DNA of 64,000 nt from an uncultured Bacteroidales bacterium (GCA_949297365.1 CASFSL010000046.1:1-64000); one strand, 5' to 3'. Shown: positions 15,725 through 24,959, counted from the stretch's first letter. Made by a program: numbers and translations. Notes: generated by a model from the letters alone, not told the origin.

Positions 15725-16975
15725 TTATTTGCTGTGATGTCTTTCCCTTCTCTTAAGGACAGTGGGCTCGATAGTCATCTTCTCGCCCTCCAGGAGCGAC
15801 GCCACACCCTCAAGTCTGGCCTTGGCCTCACAGTCGGGACAATGGCACTCCGAATGATACTCAGGCGGTTCTGTGTATGTAGTAATCACACCCTCGAAAT
15901 TCCTGAGAACCACCTTGCCCGGTGACTGGGATATGACATACTGGGGCATAACAGGGGTCTTGCCGCCTCCGCCGGGAGCATCCACGACGAAAGTAGGCAC
16001 CGCAAAACCGGAGGTATGTCCCCTGAGGCCCTCGATGATCTCTATACCCTTCGATACAGGGGTACGGAAATGCTCGAGTCCCATAGACAGGTCGCACTGG
16101 TATATATAATAAGGTCTCACCCTCATCTTCACCAGCTCGTGTACCAGATGCTTCATGACATACACGCAGTCGTTGACTCCGCGCAGGAGCACGGACTGGT
16201 TGCCGAGAGGCACGCCCGCATCGGCCAGACGGGCACATGCGGCCGCTGACTCGGGAGTAACCTCATTGGGATGGTTGAAGTGGGTATTGAGCCATATCGG
16301 ATGATACTTCTTCAGCATGTTGCACAGGTCGTCGGTAATCCTCTGGGGACATACGACGGGGGTGCGGGAGCCGATACGGATAATCTCCACGTGAGGTATG
16401 GCACGCAGTCTCTTGATGATGTACTCCAGCTTTGCATCGCTGACCATCAGGGCATCTCCGCCCGAGAGAAGCACATCCCTGACCACGGGAGTCCTCTCCA
16501 CATACTCGATGCACTTCTCAATCCTGTCTCCGGGAGACTCTGCGTCTTTCTGGCCGGCGAAACGGCGACGGGTGCAGTGACGGCAGTACATAGAGCACAT
16601 GTCGGTGATGAGCATCAGCACCCTGTCGGGATACCTGTGGGTCAGTCCGGGTGTCGGAGAATCCTCGTCCTCGTGCAGGGGGTCCAGCAGGTCCTCGGGA
16701 GCCTGGAATGTCTCGGCTGCCGTAGGTATAGCTTGCCTTCTGATAGGACAGTGAGGATCGTCCGGATCAATCAGCGACAGATAATAAGGAGTAATAGCCA
16801 TCCTGAGGGTGGAGAGGGTCTTGCGGACCCCCTCTTCCTCCTCCGGAGTGAGCTTAATGTATTTCTTAAGCTGGTCAAGAGTCTCTATACGGTTCTTGAC
16901 CTGCCATTTCCAGTCATTCCACTGCTCGTCCGTAACTTCGGGGAACAGTATTTTTCTACGCGAACGGTCTTCCAT
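15725..16975 (-). CDS. kamA: L-lysine 2,3-aminomutase (radical SAM)
   Basis: 416 residues, the same length as the clostridial enzyme. The radical-SAM [4Fe-4S] motif is C127-x3-C131-x2-C134 (MCSMYCRHCTRRR), followed by the SAM-binding LLSGGDALMVS. PGGGGKTP in the C-terminal third holds the PLP-binding lysine. Three Cys near the C-terminus (SECHCPDCEAK) may bind zinc. It converts L-lysine to L-beta-lysine, the first committed step of the pathway encoded here. Confidence 0.96.
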   Translation of the reverse strand: MEDRSRRKILFPEVTDEQWNDWKWQVKNRIETLDQLKKYIKLTPEEEEGVRKTLSTLRMAITPYYLSLIDPDDPHCPIRRQAIPTAAETFQAPEDLLDPLHEDEDSPTPGLTHRYPDRVLMLITDMCSMYCRHCTRRRFAGQKDAESPGDRIEKCIEYVERTPVVRDVLLSGGDALMVSDAKLEYIIKRLRAIPHVEIIRIGSRTPVVCPQRITDDLCNMLKKYHPIWLNTHFNHPNEVTPESAAACARLADAGVPLGNQSVLLRGVNDCVYVMKHLVHELVKMRVRPYYIYQCDLSMGLEHFRTPVSKGIEIIEGLRGHTSGFAVPTFVVDAPGGGGKTPVMPQYVISQSPGKVVLRNFEGVITTYTEPPEYHSECHCPDCEAKARLEGVASLLEGEKMTIEPTVLKRRERHHSK

Positions 16976-16984
16976 AGCAAACTA

Positions 16985-18031
16985 TCAGGCGTAGAGTTCC
17001 GTGAATATCTTTCTGAGTTCCTCGCTTTCCCTGAGTTCCTGCAGAGTAATCTCGGCATGACCCTTGGTGTAACCGTTTCCGATGAGCATGGTGACATCGC
17101 TGCCGACACCCTCGGCTCCGAGAGCCGCCTTCGTAAAGCTGGTGGCCATGGAGAAGAAGTATACCAGACCGGTGTCCTTGGTGCAGAGAATGGATGTCAT
17201 CTCAGTGTCGGGGATGTTCACGTTGTTGATGGTGATGTCGCACATCTGGCCCTTTGTAAGCTCCTCTATCTTCTCCAGTACGGGTACTGCCTGGGTTGCG
17301 TCAGCCGAGAACACATAGTCGCAGAATCCGAGAGCCTGAAGTCTCTTGGTGCTCTTCTCGCTGTGGCAGAGACCGATAACCTTACCGGTAACACCGGCGC
17401 GTTTCTTGGCCTCGTAGCAGCAGAGCATACCGGACTTGCCGCCGGCTCCGATGATCAGGACTGTATCGCCGGGCTTTACCAGCTTGGCTGTCTGGGCGGG
17501 AGCTCCGGCCACATCGAGAGCTGAGAGCGCAAGCTTCTCAGGCAGGTCCGAAGGAATCTTGGCGTAGATACCGCTCTCGAAGAGGATAGCCTTACCGTCG
17601 ATGTCCACCTGGTCCACATCAGCGCGGATCTCCTTGATCCTGTCGATACGCAGAGGTGTCAGGGACAGGGATACGAGGGTTGCGATCTTATCGCCTTCCT
17701 TGAGGTCGATCTTGTCCTTGAGGGCATCGCCTATCTTCTCGACTGTACCGAGAAGCATTCCGCCCGAACCTGTCCAGGGATTGCGGTGCTTGCCCTGCTT
17801 GGCTACTATATCCAGCATTATCTCCTTGATCTTCTCAGGGTCACCGCCGGCGCGGTTGGAGATGTCGGTGAAAGAAGCCGAGTCAATATTGAGGGTCTGT
17901 ACGTCGATGAGTATCTCATTGTCGTAGATCTCGTCCATATTGTTGTCCAGCTTGTCAGCGGGCTGAGGGAGTACTCCCTTAGGTGAAATTACTCTGTGAA
18001 CTCCGTATTTGTTTCCGTGTTTCTGTGCCAT
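16985..18031 (-). CDS. kdd: L-erythro-3,5-diaminohexanoate dehydrogenase
   Basis: 348 residues of the medium-chain dehydrogenase-like fold, with the dinucleotide loop IIGAGGKSGMLCCYEAKKRAG in the middle. The N-terminal segment MAQKHGNKYGVHRVISPKG is typical of Kdd. It oxidises 3,5-diaminohexanoate to 5-amino-3-oxohexanoate with NAD(P) and releases ammonia. It sits between kce and kamA, exactly as in other lysine-fermentation clusters, which makes the assignment firm. Confidence 0.93.
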   Translation of the reverse strand: MAQKHGNKYGVHRVISPKGVLPQPADKLDNNMDEIYDNEILIDVQTLNIDSASFTDISNRAGGDPEKIKEIMLDIVAKQGKHRNPWTGSGGMLLGTVEKIGDALKDKIDLKEGDKIATLVSLSLTPLRIDRIKEIRADVDQVDIDGKAILFESGIYAKIPSDLPEKLALSALDVAGAPAQTAKLVKPGDTVLIIGAGGKSGMLCCYEAKKRAGVTGKVIGLCHSEKSTKRLQALGFCDYVFSADATQAVPVLEKIEELTKGQMCDITINNVNIPDTEMTSILCTKDTGLVYFFSMATSFTKAALGAEGVGSDVTMLIGNGYTKGHAEITLQELRESEELRKIFTELYA

Positions 18032-18074
18032 AAATTTGTGATTTTAAGATAGTTGATTAATTCGTTTTAAATAT

Positions 18075-18902
18075 TTACTCAAGAGGTTTAAGAGACAGTA
18101 TCCTACGTGCCTCGGCCGGTGTGGCAATCTCGCGTCCGAACTCGCGGGCGATACGCACCACCTTCTCCACCAGCTCTCCGTTGGACTTGGCCAGGACACC
18201 CTTGCTCAGGTATACATTGTCCTCGAAGCCCACCCTGACGTGACCTCCGTCTATGATGGCTGCTGCTGCCAGAGGGAACTCGTAGCGTCCGATACCGGCC
18301 ACAGTATATGTGGCGTCAGCAGGTATGCTGCCGCGCATGAAGACGAAGTCGCGGAGATCTCCTCCGATACCTCCGTTAACACCCATTACGAAGTCAAAAT
18401 GCAGGGGTGCCTGAATATATCCCTTGCGGTGCAGCCTGAGGGCCATCTCGATCATGGACTTGTCGAAGACCTCGAGCTCAGGTTTGATACCGCGCTCTAT
18501 CATCCTCTGACCGAAATACTTGATGGTATTCTCCGTATTCTCGAAGATATCATCCCCACCGAAGTTGAGAGTACCGCAGTCAAGAGTTGCCATCTCGGGC
18601 AGCAGTTCGGTGGGCTGAAGCCTCTCGTCGTTGGTCATGCCCACGGCTCCGCCTGTAGAAGGCTGGATGATGACATCGGGACATTCTTTCTTGATGGCCT
18701 CGATGATGACTCTGAAACGCTCCTTGCTCTGGGTAGGCGTACCATCATCCTCACGCACGTGAAGATGGATGAGGGATGCTCCGGCATTATAGGCCGATTT
18801 GGCTTCCCTGACGCACTCCTCCACGGTATAAGGAACTGCCGGATTGTGCTCCTTGAGCACCTCGGCACCGCAGATGGCGGCGGTGATTATCAATTTTTCC
18901 AT
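18075..18902 (-). CDS. kce: 3-keto-5-aminohexanoate cleavage enzyme
   Basis: 275 residues, standard length. The TIM-barrel metal site is visible as HLHVRED (two His binding zinc), with IQPSTGGAVGMTNDERLQP and the C-terminal GGHVRVGFEDNVYLSKG, which supplies the third ligand Glu. The enzyme condenses 5-amino-3-oxohexanoate with acetyl-CoA to give acetoacetate and L-3-aminobutyryl-CoA. A 43-base gap separates it from kdd and 18 bases from kal. Confidence 0.95.
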   Translation of the reverse strand: MEKLIITAAICGAEVLKEHNPAVPYTVEECVREAKSAYNAGASLIHLHVREDDGTPTQSKERFRVIIEAIKKECPDVIIQPSTGGAVGMTNDERLQPTELLPEMATLDCGTLNFGGDDIFENTENTIKYFGQRMIERGIKPELEVFDKSMIEMALRLHRKGYIQAPLHFDFVMGVNGGIGGDLRDFVFMRGSIPADATYTVAGIGRYEFPLAAAAIIDGGHVRVGFEDNVYLSKGVLAKSNGELVEKVVRIAREFGREIATPAEARRILSLKPLE

Positions 18903-18920
18903 ATAAAGACAGTGATGTTG

Positions 18921-19307
18921 TTATTTCCTCTGACACTTCTTGGGCACCACGCATGTACCGCTTGCCCTGCAGACCACTATAGGCTCTGCGAGCACGTCCG
19001 CTGCCGAATCCGACACGTCAGGACGGGGTGCTATCACCTTTCTGGCCTCGAATACCATCTTGCGGGAGGTATTGCCCACCGACACGATCTCACCCTCGGC
19101 CTCGATATAGTCTCCTGCATATACGGGAGCCATGAACTCGACATTGTCATACGCCTTGAACAGGCCTTCGTCTCCGTCATTGATGATAAGCAGCTCAGTA
19201 GCCACGTCTCCGAAAAGCTGGAGCATCTTGGCTCCGTCCACAAGATTGCCGCCGTAATGTGCGTCATGGCAGCTCATACGCATTCTGATAAGTGATTTTG
19301 CGCCCAT
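18921..19307 (-). CDS. kal: 3-aminobutyryl-CoA ammonia lyase
   Basis: 128 residues, a single hot-dog domain. The sequence begins [20 protein letters not shown] and continues [19 protein letters not shown], as in Kal proteins. It removes ammonia from L-3-aminobutyryl-CoA to give crotonyl-CoA, feeding Bcd/Etf. Two bases separate it from atoD, its upstream neighbour in the transcript. A generic acyl-CoA thioesterase would be the alternative, but the neighbours argue strongly for Kal. Confidence 0.93.
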   Translation of the reverse strand: MGAKSLIRMRMSCHDAHYGGNLVDGAKMLQLFGDVATELLIINDGDEGLFKAYDNVEFMAPVYAGDYIEAEGEIVSVGNTSRKMVFEARKVIAPRPDVSDSAADVLAEPIVVCRASGTCVVPKKCQRK

Positions 19308-19309
19308 TG

Positions 19310-19960
19310 TTACTTCCTTTTATAGATATAATTCACAAAAATGCCCGGGGTATGAACAGCCTCGGGAGCTATCTCCCCTACGGGAACCACCTTCTCGGCC
19401 TCCACTATCACGAGGTCGGCAGCCATGGCCATTACGGGGTTGAAATTCTGAGTGGTGCCCTTGTACACCAGATTGCCTGACTCATCGGCTATGGATGCGC
19501 CCAGCAGAGCGATATCGGCTCCCAGAGGCTTCTCCAGCAGATAATCCTTGCCGTCCACGTTGACCACGGGCTTGCCCTCGGCTACGAGAGTACCCATGCC
19601 GGTTGTGGTAAGCACTCCGCCAAGGCCAGCACCTTTGGCACGAATCCTTTCGGCGAGAGTACCCTGGGGCGAGAACTCCACTTCCAGTTCTCCGGCATTC
19701 ATCTGGTTGCCGGTCTCGGGATTGGTACCGACATGTGACACAATGAGTTTCTTAATCTGTTTGTTGACGACCAGCTTTCCGAGAGACTTATCGGGGAACG
19801 CCGTGTCGTTGCAGATGACAGTCAGGTCCTTGACTCCACTTTCTGCGAGCGCGTCCATGATCCGGAGAGGAGCGCCTACGCCCAGAAAACCTCCGACCAT
19901 GACGGTCATGCCGTCCTTTACCATTGAGACGGCCTGATCCAGTGTTATTTCCTTTTTCAT
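19310..19960 (-). CDS. atoD: Butyryl-CoA:acetoacetate CoA-transferase alpha subunit
   Basis: 216 residues from ATG 19960; a TTG one codon upstream is an unlikely start. The block [18 protein letters not shown] is the CoA-binding loop of 3-oxoacid CoA-transferase subunit A, followed by [14 protein letters not shown] and [19 protein letters not shown]. It is the first gene of the 15-kb operon and partners with AtoA, encoded far downstream. The promoter lies in the 84-base gap shared with mscS. Confidence 0.93.
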   Translation of the reverse strand: MKKEITLDQAVSMVKDGMTVMVGGFLGVGAPLRIMDALAESGVKDLTVICNDTAFPDKSLGKLVVNKQIKKLIVSHVGTNPETGNQMNAGELEVEFSPQGTLAERIRAKGAGLGGVLTTTGMGTLVAEGKPVVNVDGKDYLLEKPLGADIALLGASIADESGNLVYKGTTQNFNPVMAMAADLVIVEAEKVVPVGEIAPEAVHTPGIFVNYIYKRK

Positions 19961-19990
19961 CAAAGATAGTATTTATAAATTTTCAATTAG

Positions 19991-20022
19991 CAAATGTAAT
20001 AAAAGTTAAGTAAATTTGCCAA
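19991..20022 (-). promoter_or_regulatory. Promoter of the lysine/butyrate operon
   Basis: On the minus strand TTG (20020-20022), 21 bases, then TACATTTG (19991-19998), fits the Bacteroidota -33/-7 pattern about 30 bases before atoD. A second minus-strand TAnnTTTG directly touches the ATG and could not serve as promoter for it. Confidence 0.6.
20011..20018 (+). promoter_or_regulatory. -7 box for mscS
   Basis: TAAATTTG, 26 bases before the mscS ATG. It lies between the -33 and -7 boxes of the divergent operon promoter, so the two promoters occupy the same DNA. No clear -33 TTG is seen. Confidence 0.45.
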
Positions 20023-20044
20023 TATTATTACAAATATCAATTTT

Positions 20045-20950
20045 ATGATACCACAAATAGACTTAACACCTGATCCATCCGACACACTTGCGGTGGAAAT
20101 CAGCGAGACTATCCACAAACTCTCTTCCATGAGCGGACAGGAAATCTTCTCATCCGTCTCTGAAAGCATTATCAAATGGGGACTGAAAGTCCTGGCGGCA
20201 ATACTCCTGTACCTGCTGGGCGCATGGATTATCCGGCGCGTAAAGAAACTTCTCCGGAAAGTATTCACAAAGAGAAAAGTAGAACCTTCCCTGGCGACAT
20301 TCACGGTAAGCTTCGTCAACATATCCCTGACCGTGATTCTGTTTATCGTAGTTGTGAGCATCCTGGGTGTGCCCACCAGCACGTTCGCAGCTCTTCTGGC
20401 CGCCGGCGGTCTGGCTGTCGGCATGGCGCTGAGCGGCACCCTGCAGAATTTTGCGGGCGGAGTGATGCTGCTGCTGTTCAAGCCTTTTAAGGTCGGGGAC
20501 TATATCGATGCCAACGGCTTCAGCGGTACTGTGGATGCCATCAACATCACCTCCACCCAGATCCACACTGTGGACAATAAGATAGTGCATCTGCCCAACG
20601 GCTCCGTCGCCAACAGCAACATCCAGAACTACAGCACATCCGAACTCAGACGCGTAGACTGGAACATCAGCGTATCGTACGGAGATGACGCGGAAAAGGG
20701 CATCGCGCTGCTGAAAGACTATCTCAGCAAGGATCCCAGGGTTCTGAACACACCGGAGCCTCCCTTCGCAGCCCTTTCGCAGCTCGGAGACAGCGCCATC
20801 ATCCTGACAGCCAGGGCATGGACGAAGAACAGCGACTACTGGGGCCTGTACTTTGACATCAACAAGCTCATCTACGAGGATTTCCCTAAACAGGGCATGA
20901 CCTTCCCCTATCCCCAGCTTGACGTTCACGTACGGAACGTACAGGATTAG
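20045..20950 (+). CDS. mscS: Small-conductance mechanosensitive channel (MscS family)
   Basis: 301 residues, inner membrane. Three N-terminal hydrophobic segments precede the pore helix, which shows the Gly/Ala pattern of MscS TM3 in LLAAGGLAVGMALSGTLQN. Next comes GGVMLLLFKPFKVGDYI and the soluble beta domain (VHLPNGSVANSNIQNYS). Ends with a short C-terminal tail. It releases solutes on hypo-osmotic shock. Its last 65 bases overlap the convergent acyltransferase gene. Confidence 0.93.
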   Translation: MIPQIDLTPDPSDTLAVEISETIHKLSSMSGQEIFSSVSESIIKWGLKVLAAILLYLLGAWIIRRVKKLLRKVFTKRKVEPSLATFTVSFVNISLTVILFIVVVSILGVPTSTFAALLAAGGLAVGMALSGTLQNFAGGVMLLLFKPFKVGDYIDANGFSGTVDAINITSTQIHTVDNKIVHLPNGSVANSNIQNYSTSELRRVDWNISVSYGDDAEKGIALLKDYLSKDPRVLNTPEPPFAALSQLGDSAIILTARAWTKNSDYWGLYFDINKLIYEDFPKQGMTFPYPQLDVHVRNVQD

Positions 20951-22061
20951 CATAGATAGAGAGATATATCTCCGTCAGCTCATCCATATCGATACAGGGC
21001 TCTTTCTCCACTATGGCGGAAAGGCCCTTTTTCATGCGCTCAAGGAAGACAGCGCGGCTCTCAGGCGTATACTCGGAAGCACAGGCATCTCCTTTCTCAA
21101 GCATATCGTATGCTATGTAGTTGGTATCCCACAGACGGTAACTGCCGCAGATCCTGCCGTCCATGATGTCCGCCAGGGCCTTGAACCGCTCGTTCTTCTC
21201 GTATGAGGCACACTCAGTCAGTTCCCGCTCAGTGATTTCCGGGCAGAAATGAAACGCTATGCGGCCCTTATCCTGCCTTACACCGGTCAGTATGCTTATC
21301 GTGTCCTCTCCGGGCTTCTTGACATACCGCTCCCTTCTGGAGATATACAGTTCCCTGGCTTTCAGAAAGTCGCACGGCTCATACTGATAAGATATGGCTA
21401 TAGGAAGTATCGACAGTTCCCTGAAGTCCTTGACAAAGTCCCCGCTTCCGCTCATCTCGAACATCTTAAGCAGGCCCTGCTCGGTGGCGTCGTGCCCGTC
21501 TTTGGAACGGCCGTTGCGCTGCGCTATCCATACGGAGCACCTGTCCGAGGTAATATTCTCCCGCATATACGACGACAGAAGGGATGACGAGAGATATTTC
21601 TCCCTCGGCGTACCTCCCCTTACGACCTTTATCATGCGGTTGGAGCGGAAAATGTCCTCAATCAGCGGATTGGCTATAAGGTTGTCTCCTACGGCTATCT
21701 CTGTCGTGGAAATATGATGGTTGAAGAGCACCAGCTGGATAATCGCCGGATCCAGGATGATATCCCTGTGGTTGGAGATGAGCATATGCTTCCTTCCGTC
21801 CCGGACATGCTCCAGCCCCTCTACGGTAAGTCCTGCCGAAGTCTTGTCTATGATGGCCTGTATGACTCCAGCCATCACAGATGCCTGGAACTGATATATC
21901 CCGTCCAGGTTACGCAGCCTGTCACGAAGCTCCTCCTCGTGCCCGGGGCCATAAATAAAGTCTGAAATAGCTTTAAGCTCAGGAGCCGACGCAACACGCT
22001 TCAGCGCCTGCGAAGTCTCCCTGTCATCATAAGGTCTGATATTGGAATAATCTTTGCCCAT
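20886..22061 (-). CDS. 1-acylglycerol-3-phosphate acyltransferase-like protein
   Basis: 391 residues. The acyltransferase core has MLISNHRDIILDPAIIQ as motif I, although the His-to-Asp spacing is five rather than the textbook four, and a glycerol-phosphate-type region NRMIKVVRGG. It probably transfers acyl groups in phospholipid synthesis at the inner face of the membrane. The C-terminal ~20 residues (after YANPV) are coded antisense to the end of mscS and look unconserved. It follows the M28 peptidase gene by one base and so is cotranscribed with it. Confidence 0.78.
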   Translation of the reverse strand: MGKDYSNIRPYDDRETSQALKRVASAPELKAISDFIYGPGHEEELRDRLRNLDGIYQFQASVMAGVIQAIIDKTSAGLTVEGLEHVRDGRKHMLISNHRDIILDPAIIQLVLFNHHISTTEIAVGDNLIANPLIEDIFRSNRMIKVVRGGTPREKYLSSSLLSSYMRENITSDRCSVWIAQRNGRSKDGHDATEQGLLKMFEMSGSGDFVKDFRELSILPIAISYQYEPCDFLKARELYISRRERYVKKPGEDTISILTGVRQDKGRIAFHFCPEITERELTECASYEKNERFKALADIMDGRICGSYRLWDTNYIAYDMLEKGDACASEYTPESRAVFLERMKKGLSAIVEKEPCIDMDELTEIYLSIYANPVRSVRERQAGDRGRSCPV

Positions 22062-22062
22062 C

Positions 22063-23667
22063 TTATCTTCTTTGATACATAAAGCACCTCACAAGGGAGG
22101 CCGCTATGATTAAATAAAAATATGCCAAAAACATAACAATCCCCAAGGAGCCTACAGTCAACGCTGTATAGAGGTTGTACAGAAAGGACACCCCGGTAAT
22201 CTCCACCAGAAGCAACGCAGGAAGAGACATAAGATTCATATACACGAACAAGTGCAGCAGCAGTGCCACTACAGCACAGAGAGCCGGCAGCAGCAGGAAG
22301 AAATTCTCTCCGACCGTAAATAGCAGCACTGCGGAGAGCACAAGCATCACCAGCAGCAGCCCCAGCACGTGCTCAAATACAAAATTGTCCGACTTACGGA
22401 CTTTTGATACGAAAAACCGTATATAGAGGAAGGCTGTAAGACCGGCTACCACAAGCGACAGAATCCAGTCCCAGGTAAGGAATTTGGTAGAGAAAAGCGA
22501 GAACGGCACTCCGGACAGCCGCGCTGCAGCGTAGACCACACCCGTAACCGCTGCCGCCAAAAGGACGCCGCAACAGGTGACAGTCAATGAATTGCGAAGC
22601 ACATTGCGCATCCTCACCCGGCCTATGGCGGCATACAGACTCAGCGTCAGCACGAATAGGGCCAGAGCCACTGCATTGAGCAGATAATAGCCTGTCCTTG
22701 TAAAATTGAACGTTCCCAGTCCCGGAACAGTAAAGACTATCCGGCTGTCATCACTTCTGAAATATTCAGGGTCAGAATACTGCTTCCCTGTCAGATATTC
22801 TCTCAGCATAGGCGCGAGCTGCACTCCGTAGTGCGCAATGGACTCAGGATGAATATTGGAGAAATTGTCCCTGTCGTTGTGATAGTAGTGCAGATTGTCA
22901 ATCACAGAGAAATTATAACCCGGAAAAAGCGGCTTTAACAGAGTGAAGTCCGTATAGTTGGGCATCACTTCATAGACAGCCGAGGTCATGGAATATGTGT
23001 ACGGACTACGCGCATAGTCTGTATAAAAGTCCATTAAAGCGGCATTGCCGCCCGAAGTCTCAAACAGCAGGGCCGGGCCCTTCACCCCCCTGGCTTCCAC
23101 ATTGACCGCCAGCCCGACATTGTCAAACAGAGAGTTGCTTCTCTCCAGCGCACACCTCATGCCGTCCAGGTCTCTCTCTTCCGAGTCCGTAAACAGGACT
23201 TTTAGTCCCTGATTCCAGTCAGCGGCATATTCCAATGCACCCCGCACTAATTCAAGTATCACTACAAGTCCATATCCGTCATCTGCTGCACCATAAGAAC
23301 ATACAGTGCCTTTGGGCGTCTGCTCAGGAAATCTGGAATCCAGATGCGCCACCAGTAAAAGGTATGAGTCCGAAGTATCCCTGCCGGCCGGCTCGAACCG
23401 GCAGTAGACATTCGCGACAGTATCATAGCGGAGTATCTCCGGACTGCCTCCAAGCTCTTCCAGGCGGTCATGGAGATAGTTCCTGACCGCCTCTCTCTCT
23501 TCGGGATGCAGTACGGAATGAGGTTTGGATGATATAATCTTCAGATCCTGAACAGCTTTTTCAGTAGGAAAATCATTGCCGGCCCTGCGGAAAGTAAAAG
23601 TTCCCACAGCCACAAGGAATGCAAGAATGCACGACAACAGAACCGTTACTATTTTTATTTTCCTCAT
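22063..23667 (-). CDS. M28-family zinc aminopeptidase with membrane domain
   Basis: 534 residues. An N-terminal signal anchor (about 8-26) precedes the peptidase domain, whose zinc ligands read HLDSR, ADDGYG, DSEERD, NVEARG and YHNDRDN. The C-terminal 200 residues hold about six to eight hydrophobic helices, as in Fxna/ER-peptidase-like M28 proteins. The peptidase domain should face the periplasm and release N-terminal residues from peptides, suiting an amino-acid fermenter. Its own promoter is at 23689-23720. Confidence 0.85.
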   Translation of the reverse strand: MRKIKIVTVLLSCILAFLVAVGTFTFRRAGNDFPTEKAVQDLKIISSKPHSVLHPEEREAVRNYLHDRLEELGGSPEILRYDTVANVYCRFEPAGRDTSDSYLLLVAHLDSRFPEQTPKGTVCSYGAADDGYGLVVILELVRGALEYAADWNQGLKVLFTDSEERDLDGMRCALERSNSLFDNVGLAVNVEARGVKGPALLFETSGGNAALMDFYTDYARSPYTYSMTSAVYEVMPNYTDFTLLKPLFPGYNFSVIDNLHYYHNDRDNFSNIHPESIAHYGVQLAPMLREYLTGKQYSDPEYFRSDDSRIVFTVPGLGTFNFTRTGYYLLNAVALALFVLTLSLYAAIGRVRMRNVLRNSLTVTCCGVLLAAAVTGVVYAAARLSGVPFSLFSTKFLTWDWILSLVVAGLTAFLYIRFFVSKVRKSDNFVFEHVLGLLLVMLVLSAVLLFTVGENFFLLLPALCAVVALLLHLFVYMNLMSLPALLLVEITGVSFLYNLYTALTVGSLGIVMFLAYFYLIIAASLVRCFMYQRR

Positions 23668-23688
23668 TCTAAAAAGCTTTCATAGTGG

Positions 23689-23720
23689 CAAATGTACATA
23701 AAAAAGCCCTATCCGCCAAA
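23689..23720 (-). promoter_or_regulatory. Promoter of the M28 peptidase / acyltransferase pair
   Basis: Minus-strand TTTG (23717-23720), 20 bases, TACATTTG (23689-23696): a full Bacteroidota consensus 21 bases before the peptidase start. Confidence 0.7.
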
Positions 23721-24959
23721 CTATACGCGGGGTATAAGCAGGGAGGAATCCCCGTAACTGAGGAAACGGAAACCGTGTTCCAGTGCGTAGGCGTAGACCT
23801 TTCTCCAGTCTTCTCCGATAAGGGCCGCTATCAGCAGAAGCAGCGTGCTGTTGGGCTGATGGAAGTTGGTTATCAGATTGGTTACCACCTTATAACGGTA
23901 TGACGGTACGATGATGATCCTGGTCCGGTCGATTATGCGGTCCAGATTATTCCGCCCGCAATATTCCAGCAATGCGCCGAAAGCATCCTTAACCGGCACA
24001 TCCTTTGCTCCTGACTCATACGGAACCCATTGTCCGACAGGCGATGGAGTCCAGTCGGCTGCTCCCGACAGAGCACAGTCGGCTCCCAGCCAATAGAGCG
24101 ACTCCAAAGTTCTCACGCTGGTTGTACCCACGGCTATAATATCCTTATTACCAAGGTTATTATATATTCTATTCAAAGTATCGAATGATATGGAAAACGG
24201 TTCGGAATGCATAGTGTGGCCGGATATCGCCTCGCTTTTCACCGGAAGAAATGTACCCGCGCCCACATGCAGACACACATTCTCCCGTTCTATTCCACGC
24301 ACGTCCAGCCCCTTCAGGACATTGTCCGAGAAGTGCAGACCGGCCGTAGGAGCCGCCACAGAGCCCCTGTATGCCGCATATAAAGTCTGATATCTCTCTG
24401 TATCAATACTTTCCGAATCACGGTGAAGATAAGGCGGAATAGGCACCTTTCCGCACATCTCCATGACTTTTGAGAAAGGCTCTCCGCCTCTCCAGCGCAA
24501 ACGCACCTGGACCTTTCCTTCAGACTCACCCTCCAATACAGCTTCCAAATCCATAGCCTCCAGTGAAGCATCTTGATTTTCAGGCAAATACAACTTTATC
24601 GGCTCGCCTTTCCATTTTTTCTTATTTCCGACAATCACATTCCAGACGCAGGTCGAGGTAGAGGCGAAACACAGGTTGTAATCCTCCGGCTCAGCAGGCT
24701 CAAGGCAGAATATCTCTATAAAGGCCCCGGTGGCCCGCCTGAAAAGGAGTCTGGCCGGAACAACCTTGGTATTGTTGAAGACCATCAGGCTGTCGGATGG
24801 AATTATCTCCGGCAGGCTGGAGAAAACTGTGTCGGAAATGACACCTTTATTATATATAAGCAATTTTGAGGCATCACGCTCAGCCATGGGATAGGAGGCA
24901 ATGCGGTCCTCAGGAAGATCGTAGGTATAGTCAGATATATTGATTTCGGGTATTGCCAT
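23721..24959 (-). CDS. queA: S-adenosylmethionine:tRNA ribosyltransferase-isomerase
   Basis: 412 residues, in the longer Bacteroidota range. QueA blocks are ISDYTYDLPEDRIASYPMAERDASKLLI, VFNNTKVVPARLLFRRATGAFIEIF, GSVAAPTAGLHFSD (substrate loop), CLHVGAGTFLPVKSEAISGHTMHSE, and the C-terminal NFHQPNSTLLLLIAALIG. It transfers and isomerises the ribosyl group of SAM onto preQ1-tRNA to make epoxyqueuosine. It is the first gene after the AT-rich gap, with a perfect promoter. No preQ1 riboswitch is visible before it. Confidence 0.95.
   Translation of the reverse strand: MAIPEINISDYTYDLPEDRIASYPMAERDASKLLIYNKGVISDTVFSSLPEIIPSDSLMVFNNTKVVPARLLFRRATGAFIEIFCLEPAEPEDYNLCFASTSTCVWNVIVGNKKKWKGEPIKLYLPENQDASLEAMDLEAVLEGESEGKVQVRLRWRGGEPFSKVMEMCGKVPIPPYLHRDSESIDTERYQTLYAAYRGSVAAPTAGLHFSDNVLKGLDVRGIERENVCLHVGAGTFLPVKSEAISGHTMHSEPFSISFDTLNRIYNNLGNKDIIAVGTTSVRTLESLYWLGADCALSGAADWTPSPVGQWVPYESGAKDVPVKDAFGALLEYCGRNNLDRIIDRTRIIIVPSYRYKVVTNLITNFHQPNSTLLLLIAALIGEDWRKVYAYALEHGFRFLSYGDSSLLIPRV

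Noticed and set aside
16271..17524. 417-codon plus-strand frame
   Set aside because: It runs antisense across kamA and kdd, both unmistakable; no domain features.
19961..20044. Cobalamin or lysine riboswitch before the lysine operon
   Set aside because: The leader is at most about 25 bases, far too short for either.
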